Assembly: GCA_000320545.1 (NCBI GenBank)
Contig: ADNK01000123.1
Coordinates: 1-41,920, forward strand
Direction of reading: 5' to 3'
Length of the DNA: 41,920 nt
Source of the DNA: Bigelowiella natans CCMP2755
Taxonomy: Eukaryota; Cercozoa; Chlorarachniophyceae
This document shows, piece after piece, positions 34,918 through 41,920 of this stretch; positions within the stretch are counted from its first letter, which is position 1, and every line of letters begins with the position of its first letter. The notes under the pieces are model-generated. The model was not told where the DNA came from. It did no database searches and worked only from the letters and a program-made list of their open reading frames with translations. The translations under genes and the position numbers were made by a program.

Positions 34918-37416
34918 GTGTGTTTGTGTGTGTGAGGTGTGCAAGTGAGGGGAGGAAGTATAGATACGTGCATGTATACATGTAGGTGGATGAAAATGAA
35001 TATTTTCATTTGTATAGTTAATGAGTGAGAACGGGCATTTCCGTGGTTGGTTTATGCGTATTCGTGTCTGTACATGTGAGCGCACGTGTGTGCATTACAA
35101 TGTTGGGAATAAATAGCCTTTATAGATAATTTCGCAAATCACCGCTTTCCCAACCGTTAAAGCGATTATTACCTTGGCTCAGGGAGATTTTCAGTGAGGG
35201 CGTCCAGAAGCTCTGCGGTCCCTTTATATTGCACAATCACGTATTACGCACAGTTTTTTAATTATGTCTATGCTCTTGCAGGTATTACCTGATCCATGCT
35301 TGGCTGAAACTGCAAAGGGCTCAATTCCAAGCTCCCAGAATTCACGAGCATCGCGAATCTTCATAGAGGAGGGAGGGGAGGGGACATTGGACAATCAGTA
35401 GACGATTAGTTCTAATCAGAACTAATCGTTGGTGAGGCAATAAAATGATTCCCGTCCACTGGTCTTACCGACTGCGCGCTCTCGCATTTGTTGACGGCCA
35501 GGACGATCGGTTTTTCTGAAACACAGAGAACAGGAGGATTGAAGAAGAAGAAGAAGAAGAAGAAGAAGAAGAAGAAGAAAGAGGAGGAGGAGGAGGAGGA
35601 GGAGGAGGAGGAGGAAGCACAGAACAAGGGGGAAAAGATAGTCGAAAGCGATCAACAGTTCTTGTGCCGGTTGTTAGCCCTACCGTAAGAATCACCGCCG
35701 TCGTCTTCAGAATTTCCCCTGTTCTTCTTCGATCTTGAGCGGCTTTCACGCCTATGATGAAGCAGCCAGTCTGCTATTTCCCTATCTGCCGCACTGAGGC
35801 CAGCTCTTCCATCGACAACGAAGACCACAGCATCCGCTAAGATTTAATATATATATAACCCATCATCAATTTGTGAATACATGAATACACAACACTAGTG
35901 GTAAGATATGCTCTATTTAGCCATTATCTTCATGTACATGATTGTTATTTTTATCATTTGCATCATAATCTCTTCATCCTGTTCAAAAAAGCGGAGATAA
36001 GTTTCCACCTTCGGCGATAGCTGCTGCGGCCTGCTTTTCAATCTCATAGGGCAGTCGTTTCTCGAAGTCCGCAGGGAGCTCGTCGTAGACGTCCTACGAC
36101 AAAATAAGGAGATATCTCTCATCATACTCGCTGGTGCATAATGTTTTTCAAGACTCTTAAGGACCCGAAGGAATTTCTATTTACCTCTGGAAGCCGTGTG
36201 AGCCCCCCCGTATCAACTACCACGAATTCCTAATTTTGAAATAATTGGAGAGTTCAAGAGAGGGCTACTTTGACTACTTTACGACAAACACAGCAGGCAG
36301 CCCCCTGATAACCTTTTTTCCCCAGTAGCTTCTTCCATACATTCTATCCCGTGTGACCCCGGGAGTGTCATATACGATGGCCTTATATTCACCTACAGGA
36401 GGGAGAGAGGGCCGAGGAGAAGGAGAAGAAGAATGCGATGAGTTTACAGAGGGGAGAGAGAGCTGGCAAACATTGCAGCACATGTTCAACCACACACAAC
36501 ATTGGCGAGTAAATATTGCAAATATTACCAGTAAGCCGATTAAATAGCTCTGACTTTCCAACGTTCGGTTGGCCCACGATGGCAACCTTCGGCAGACATT
36601 CTATGGGGATCTGTTGTCGGATTGTGTTCTCAGGCCGACGGGACTTCATCCTTACTTCCTTCCCCCCAGAAAAAAGTTCCTTTCGCTTTCTCATTTTCTC
36701 CTCATTCTCCGCTACATCTTTTGCCATTCCCTGCAGCTCCATCAAGTCCGATAGGATTCCTGGTGGAAGAAGGGTGGATGTATTTTTGGGAAAATGAGCG
36801 AATAGTAACTGGCATGATACACAATTTATTTTCGGCATTTACGTTCATGAACATCAGTTAGTCCGGGCCAATGCTCGCGTTACTTTGCAATTCTCTTACC
36901 CTGAAGTTTCTGATTCTTCTTATTGTCAGGATCTTGGAGCTTATCGCGTGCACTTTTTCGTTGTTCGGAGCTGCTTACATCAGACAGAGCGCCTTTTCTG
37001 TTGTCGCTTTCTCCTCTCTCAGCACCGATCCTCATCTGCCGTTTTCCGAGAATCGATAGTGGCGCTGTTTTATCGCTTGATCGTAAATTAGTCGGAAGAG
37101 GATGAGGTTTCCTCCAACCTTTGAAGCCATTCCGAGTCCTCCTACTACATACCCCACTTTCTAACATCGATCCAAAATTTTCTCTGAGACTGTACTGGCA
37201 AAGAGCGATCAAGCCCATCATCACAAGGATAGAAGCTGATCTAAGTAGGGTACGTCTGTACAGCGAAAACCGGCTCTGATAATAGCTGGAGTCGTAGATG
37301 ATCGGGGGAGGGGACTCCATTGTGAATTTTTCTTTCTGGATTTGTCTCATTCGAGAATCTATGCGTTTCCTCTCATTGCGACAATTATTCTTGATGTCGT
37401 AGTGCATAAATTTCAT
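32305..37416 (-). CDS. der: plastid-type Der/EngA double-domain GTPase
   Basis: Der (EngA) has two tandem GTPase domains and a KH-like C-terminus and acts in 50S ribosome maturation in bacteria and plastids. Twenty exons, read downwards: 37416-36900, 36759-36529 (G1 [12 protein letters not shown]), 36392-36313, 36229-36185 (VVVDTGG), 36093-36009, 35836-35684, 35515-35469 (VNKCES), 35358-35289, 35221-35173, 34802-34685 (second G1 GRPNVGKSS), 34479-34340 ([14 protein letters not shown]), 34232-34149, 33984-33913, 33676-33596 (VNKWDLL), 33480-33414, 33204-33150, 32946-32915, 32779-32635 ([11 protein letters not shown]), 32478-32429 and 32351-32305. NKCES in the first domain is typical of cyanobacterial and plastid Der. 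The N-terminus has a hydrophobic core ([12 protein letters not shown]) followed by a basic stretch, a likely bipartite plastid leader; Met33 at 37320 is an alternative start. Exon 11 contains two single-base insertions, and the intron after 33596 would use a GC donor. Confidence 0.9.
32788..32829. repeat. GA microsatellite in Der intron
   Basis: About 20 GA dinucleotides on the + strand. On the transcribed strand this is a CT tract just upstream of the acceptor at 32780, so it may serve as a polypyrimidine tract. Confidence 0.85.
33048..33130. repeat. CT then AT microsatellite in Der intron
   Basis: A CT run (about 33048-33082) followed by interrupted AT dinucleotides (about 33083-33130), in the intron between exons 33204-33150 and 32946-32915. 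Confidence 0.9.
33272..33342. repeat. long interrupted CT microsatellite in Der intron
   Basis: Some 35 CT dinucleotides with one CCCC interruption near 33304, in the intron between exons 33480-33414 and 33204-33150. Confidence 0.9.
33866..33897. repeat. GCT triplet repeat in Der intron
   Basis: About ten GCT/GTT triplets just 3' (on the minus strand) of the donor at 33912; intronic. Confidence 0.85.
34880..34915. repeat. CT microsatellite in Der intron
   Basis: About 17 CT dinucleotides in the intron between exons 35221-35173 and 34802-34685. Confidence 0.9.
35541..35614. repeat. GAA then GGA triplet repeats in Der intron
   Basis: GAA triplets (about 35541-35580) followed by GGA triplets (to about 35614). 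On the transcribed strand these are TCC and TTC runs directly upstream of the acceptor at 35516, an extended polypyrimidine tract. Confidence 0.88.
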
Positions 37417-37840
37417 CTAATTCTCAACGCATTGGATTGTTCCGATGTTGAGAGGCGTTGGATATTATTATAAGCATATTTTGACTTAGACAACCTGTAT
37501 GGTAATGGTGGTTGGTCGCTTCGAAGCATTTGATAGTAGCAACGGTTTGATGTGTGTGAGTGCTCCTTTAGTTGTTCTCGGTGTAAATCTATGACTTGCG
37601 ATGATGACACCCATTGTAAGACTTAACTTTCGTTCCGAGTCAGGCATGTAGCATTGTTATTAGGATATCCGACAACAAGTTTCCTCATATTTAGATTAAT
37701 TTGCTGGGACATTTTACTTGATGCTCTCTAATATTGGGAACTTTTGGATTTGTCTTGATAATTTTTCGGCTGGCCCAGGAGTCTTTCCCCCCCCTTCGAT
37801 TTTCCCGCGAGTTTAGTCGGTACGGAAATTTGGAGGAAGG
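37417..37840. promoter_or_regulatory. shared upstream region of Der and RING genes
   Basis: A 424-base gap between head-to-head starts, so it must contain both promoters if the starts are right. It is free of microsatellites. No TATA box or other known element stands out. Confidence 0.4.
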
Positions 37841-38996
37841 ATGCCCAAGCGAAAGAAGAAAGCTAGAAAGAATGAGGTCGAACTAATGTTTGCTTAACAG
37901 CCTACGTTGCAACGAAAGGGAAAGACCAAGTTTGTTCGAGCCTCTCATTTCATTTTTTGATGTGATTGTCGTTCATAGAGCTCAACTTCGGCACCGAGCA
38001 CTCCGGCGATGAAAATGTCGAAGAAACAGAAGGTTTTACGAATCGGTTAACGTTTTACGATTGAAATCATCATACGAAGGAACAGTAGAATGATAAATAA
38101 TACTGTGTGTTCTGTACGTGCAGCTGAAGAAAAATAAGCCGAATGGTAGCTCTTCTGCTGCAAAGGCAAAAACCACTCCTCCAGCTCAACGAATAATAGG
38201 CCCGATGTTCGACAAAAAAGATCTGCATTGCACAGTCTGTCTGGACTTTCCTGAAAAGGAGGTCAGAAGTACAGTATGAAACTGCTGAAAAATTGTTCGC
38301 TCGTAAATAAGGAAGGAAGGGACTTATTTTTTTCCTTAAATGGGCCCAATAATTCGAAATTAGATACATTATTTATGCATGTTTGGGTTCTCTTATGTAG
38401 ATCTTCCAGTGCGAAAACGGGCACTTAATGTGTGGAACTTGCCACAACAGAGTGATTCAGGTGAGAGGAGAGAAACCAGAAAAGAATATTGGTTTTGTCC
38501 CTTTCTACCTGCCTGTGTTTCTTGTAAGTCTTTCGAAAACAACACATTACGGGTATTTCATCCTTTGTATCTTCTTCGTAATGAATTGATATCCAAACTC
38601 TGCTGCTGCAGGGCTCGAATCCGTTCTGCCCGAATTGCCGAGTGCGTCTAAGCCGAGAGAGACTCTATCGCAACCGCTTTGCGGAAGCAGTCCTCTCCTC
38701 TCTTATGGTCCCCTGCAAAAATAAAGGATGCAAGGAAATTGTGCAGTACGGAAACCTCAAGTCCCACCACCTGGTAGGTTGAATGTTACTTCAGTGGCCG
38801 ATTTGTTAACTTCTCTGGTACTCATGGGCATGTTACGTGTCGTGGGTCGGTGTTTTGGGTTATAAAATATCAGCGATGTGGTTTCCGAAAATTGCGCTGC
38901 AAGTATCATCCTCTAGGATGCTCGTGGGAAGGAATCTTTAATAACCTCAAGGCCCACCGTAATAATGACTATGGCAACGACGACACGATGAGGACA

Positions 38997-39028
<32 letters not shown>

Positions 39029-40428
39029 AATGAGAAGTCGTAGAGAGAAGCTCAAGAAGATGGAGTCTATAGAATTGCGCGGTCAAGCTAGTTTCTAAAT
39101 CCCTTCTTCTACGCACGCATAAGCTCACAAAATTCAACCTGAATACGCGGTGAGGACGATTAACTTTCTGGTAACCCTTTCTCCCCATACCTACTCTCCC
39201 TCCTCCTCAGAGAAAAACTGCCCTCTCAAGAAGGCAAGGGCCCGGGATATTCTCAAAAACGTTATCTCAAGGTACTACTTTGTTTTGAGGTTAATTCCGT
39301 AAACGGTCTTGTCGAACGCCATTGTGCTTTGGTTTCAGGAGCAAGCAAGAAGAGTCGAAGCATGTGATGGAACACTCAAAGCTACTTGCTCAGAAATCAG
39401 TATGCGAGCTGCTCTCGTCACACTGCGGAAATATCTGCATCAGAGATGTGGTCATCGAGAAGGATGATATCTGTGACGGTGATCATTTTATAGCTTGCTC
39501 CCTGTGAAAGGGAGGGGGAGAGAAAAATATGTAGAGAGACGATGGGAGGAGAAATAGGAGGGAGGGCAGATCAACGAGTAATGCGAGTTTATGCTTCCAC
39601 GGCGTTGGATATATCTCGCAAATTGTGACGTTAGTCCTTTTCCGTCCTCCACGCTCCCCCCCCCCCCCTCTCTCTCTCTCCATGTGTGTGTGTGTGTGTG
39701 TGTGTGTGTCTCCCTCTCTATGATACGCAGAAATGTGTGCAAAACATTCTCTGCATTCGGCATGCTCTGGGAGATGGTTCTGGTGCCTAAGCAGCAGGCC
39801 TCCAACCCATCTGCCGCTGCCGTTGCCCCCCCCTCCTCCTCCTCCTCGAACGGTGGTGTTCCCGTCGATGCTGCCACCAACGACGCAAGCGAGGAAGCCT
39901 ACCGAGATTTCTTGAATCTTGTGTACGAGCAGAGGAACAGAGCAGAAGAAGAAGAAGGAGGAGGGGGTGGAAGTAGTGGGGCTGCTAGTAGTAGCAACAC
40001 GAACAGAGGAAGGCCGTACTTGACGCGAAGCAGGTCAGTCATTGGAGGAGGAGGAGATCATCTTTCTATGTTATATTATGGAAGAGAAGAAGAAGAAGAA
40101 GAAGAAGAAATAGAAGCAGAAGGGGGGTGCGAATCGGCCACGAAAGAGACAGATTGAGAGATGAATCGATGACCAACGGTCAGTCCAACTCTGGCAAATA
40201 CGTACTACTACGACTACTACCGACAAGGGTGCTGCTGCTGTAATCATCATCATCCCCATCATCATCATCATCATCGATCCTCCTTTATTAATTTAAATCG
40301 TTCTATAAAGGTCCCGTGACGGGTTTTGGGAGTCCGTAGCCAACCTCAGCACCAGCCATAATAATCACAATGACAACCATAGTAATAATACCTCCAGCAC
40401 TGCCAATAATAGCAGTGGCAACACCACT

Positions 40429-40462
<34 letters not shown>

Positions 40463-41920
40463 GCCCGAATGCTGGTGGGTTTGCGGATAAAAGGAATAGT
40501 AATAATGATAGTAGTGATCATAATAATAATAATAATCACAGTAGCGACTCGAAAGTGCCGACGATAAATGGAAAAGAGGGGAGGAGGAGGAGGAGGAGGA
40601 GGAGGAGGAGGAGGAATAGAAGGAGGAGAGAGAGGAGGGAGTGGTACTCAGAGTAGCAACAATGCTGGAAGCCAACAGCTATCTTCATCGTCTTCGACGA
40701 TGCCTAGTGCTAATGGAGCTGCCTCTTCCAATATTGCGCAAATGCGACTGCTGCAACGCCAAATGGAGGAAGAGAAGAAGAGAATAATGATGATGAATAA
40801 TAATAAGAAGAAGAAGATCGAGTTGAAGGTCGGGGTGAAGCTTAGAGCAGTATCTTCAATCAAGAGAAAGGTGATGATAATGATGATGACGATGATGATG
40901 ATGATAAGAACGTTGTCAATACAGCCCACAGTCGTTATTTTCTGCCTCTTCCCTCCTTCTCTTTTCGATCTTTATCTTCCGTAGCACCCCATGTAGACAG
41001 GGAAGAGACTATAATGAGTCGTGACAGTCATAGTGAGAGCAATGTAACACGTGTCGTGTGCAACGTTTTTTGGGGGTGGGTTTCTACCAATGCATGAGTT
41101 CCGAGATAATTGCTATTTTTGGAGCACTACCTCTCATCTGTTATTTGTCTGTGTTGCTGCTGCTGCTGCTGGTGGTGGTGGTGTATCTGCTCTGCGATGA
41201 TGCACAGGTGAGACTTCGATTCTTCGTCCTCAAAGGGTACGTTCAACTAGAGAAGAGAGAGAGAGAGCGAGAGAGAGAGGAGAGTAGATAAAGTTCTTTG
41301 TTTCCCTTTTCTTGGTGTTACCTACACAACTATTCTTGATATCATCGCCACCACAATGTAGCCCGGGCCTTGAATTCGATCTGGTGCCTACAATACATCG
41401 CGTTACGTTTAAGCGTAACCGCCGCTGCAAGGAGAGCGAGGTTTTTTAAGTGCGTGCGTGCGTGCGTGTGTACATGCGTGCGTGCGTGCATGTGCGTGTG
41501 CGTGTGCGTGTGTGTTTGTTTGTTCGCTGCCACAGCAAAACGAATGAAGGAATTCAAAATGGAGAATCGATCATGAGCACCGTTGCAGAATAGATAGATA
41601 ACAGCGGCACGGTATACTGTGACAGCACTGTCATCACGCACGCACGTACACAGGTGTGCTACCTCGGGTTTAAGAGCGACGACACGGCTACTGTGTATGA
41701 GCAAGATTCCCTGCACTTCAGAATAGGACTCGTGGACACGAGGAGACGTGTTGCCCCGGAGTTCAGCACGGATGCTCCTGCTCGTCTACACGCCGATGGT
41801 TCTTTTACTGACACCGACTACGGTGGGATAGTAATGATGAAGAGAGGAGGAGGAGGAGGAGGAGGAGGAGGAGGGAGGGAGGGGGGGAGGAGGCGTCCAT
41901 GCTGTGGTGGTGGTGGTGTT
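37841..41920 (+). CDS. RING/TRAF-zinc-finger protein, MATH-like C-terminus, 3' end beyond window
   Basis: A probable E3 ubiquitin ligase of the TRAF/SIAH-like layout. It starts MPKRKKKARK. Exons are 37841-37876, 37901-37933, 37979-38032, 38124-38261 (CTVCLDFPEK), 38401-38460 (CENGHLMCGTC), 38612-38773 (NPFCPNCRVRL, then MVPCKNKGCKEIVQY), a TRAF-type zinc-finger exon from 38875 (LRCKYHPLGCSWEG...H), an exon ending at 39287, and 39339-39478. The RING Cys/His pattern is complete. Later segments (FGMLWEMVLVPK near 39760, LRFFVLKG near 41215, LHFRIGLVD near 41718) resemble strands of a MATH/TRAF domain, but they are separated by long Ser, Gly, Asn and Glu runs and I could not join them in phase. 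The first intron would be only 24 bases. The gene runs past the right edge. Confidence 0.75.
39000..39030. repeat. ATG triplet repeat in zinc-finger exon
   Basis: A run of ATG triplets that would encode poly-Met within the TRAF zinc-finger exon if that exon extends to the donor near 39039. The true exon may end earlier. Confidence 0.7.
40431..40461. repeat. CAG triplet repeat in RING gene region
   Basis: About ten CAG/GCA triplets in a low-complexity part of the RING/TRAF gene. It reads as Ser, Ala or Gln depending on frame; the coding frame is not resolved here. Confidence 0.8.
40574..40616. repeat. GGA triplet repeat in RING gene region
   Basis: About 13 GGA triplets, followed by a short sequence with a charged helical segment (MRLLQRQMEEEKKRI at about 40742-40786) that looks coding. 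A second GGA run lies at about 41846-41890. Confidence 0.8.

Overview
This window is eukaryotic nuclear DNA. Every recognisable protein is spread over several exons joined by GT-AG introns. There is no operon structure, and the gene families (MED22, AGC kinase, DPH6 fused to RidA domains, RING/TRAF E3, SNF2 ATPase) are eukaryotic. Two genes suggest a complex (secondary) plastid. One is a plastid/cyanobacterial-type Der (EngA) GTPase. The other is an unrecognised 822-residue protein. Both begin with a hydrophobic signal-peptide-like segment followed by a basic stretch that resembles a transit peptide, and neither shows an obvious Phe at the predicted cleavage point. An intron-rich secondary alga such as a chlorarachniophyte would fit, but this is inference and the species cannot be named from the sequence.

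Layout, left to right: a possible small minus-strand ORF (83-361); a SNF2-family ATPase (844-4475, +); a diphthine-ammonia ligase DPH6 with RidA-like domains (5266-9523, -); a JmjC/cupin_8 hydroxylase-like protein (9725-about 15171, +), head to head with DPH6; a run of exon-like segments that I could not assemble (about 15371-17348, +); a cyclophilin (18049-19370, -); a gene-poor TGCA/CACGTG-rich stretch; a MED22-like Mediator subunit (21021-21857, -); the 822-residue protein (22236-25412, +); a second gene-poor stretch; a 726-residue multipass membrane protein (26628-29010, -); an AGC kinase (29390-31755, +); the Der GTPase (32305-37416, -); and the 5' part of a RING/TRAF-type E3 ligase that runs off the right edge (37841-41920, +).

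I rebuilt exon chains by hand using reading-frame continuity, splice sites and family motifs. Phase closes exactly over all exons for the kinase (18 exons, 359 aa), cyclophilin (6 exons, 159 aa), MED22-like protein (6 exons, 159 aa), membrane protein (4 exons, 726 aa), 822-aa protein (6 exons) and SNF2 ATPase (5 exons, 938 aa from the chosen Met). Der closes over 20 exons only if two single extra bases in exon 11 are ignored and one GC-AG intron is allowed.

The genes do not form a pathway; they are ordinary housekeeping and regulatory functions placed on alternating strands, several as head-to-head pairs. The window has two textures. From 1 to about 17.4 kb and from 32.3 kb to the end, introns are swollen with di- and trinucleotide repeats, and exons carry long Glu, Asp, Ser, Gly and Gln runs. 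From about 17.5 to 31.8 kb, introns are mostly short (many of 53-80 bases in the kinase) and repeats are few. I saw no tRNA, rRNA, transposase, reverse transcriptase, CRISPR array or viral gene.
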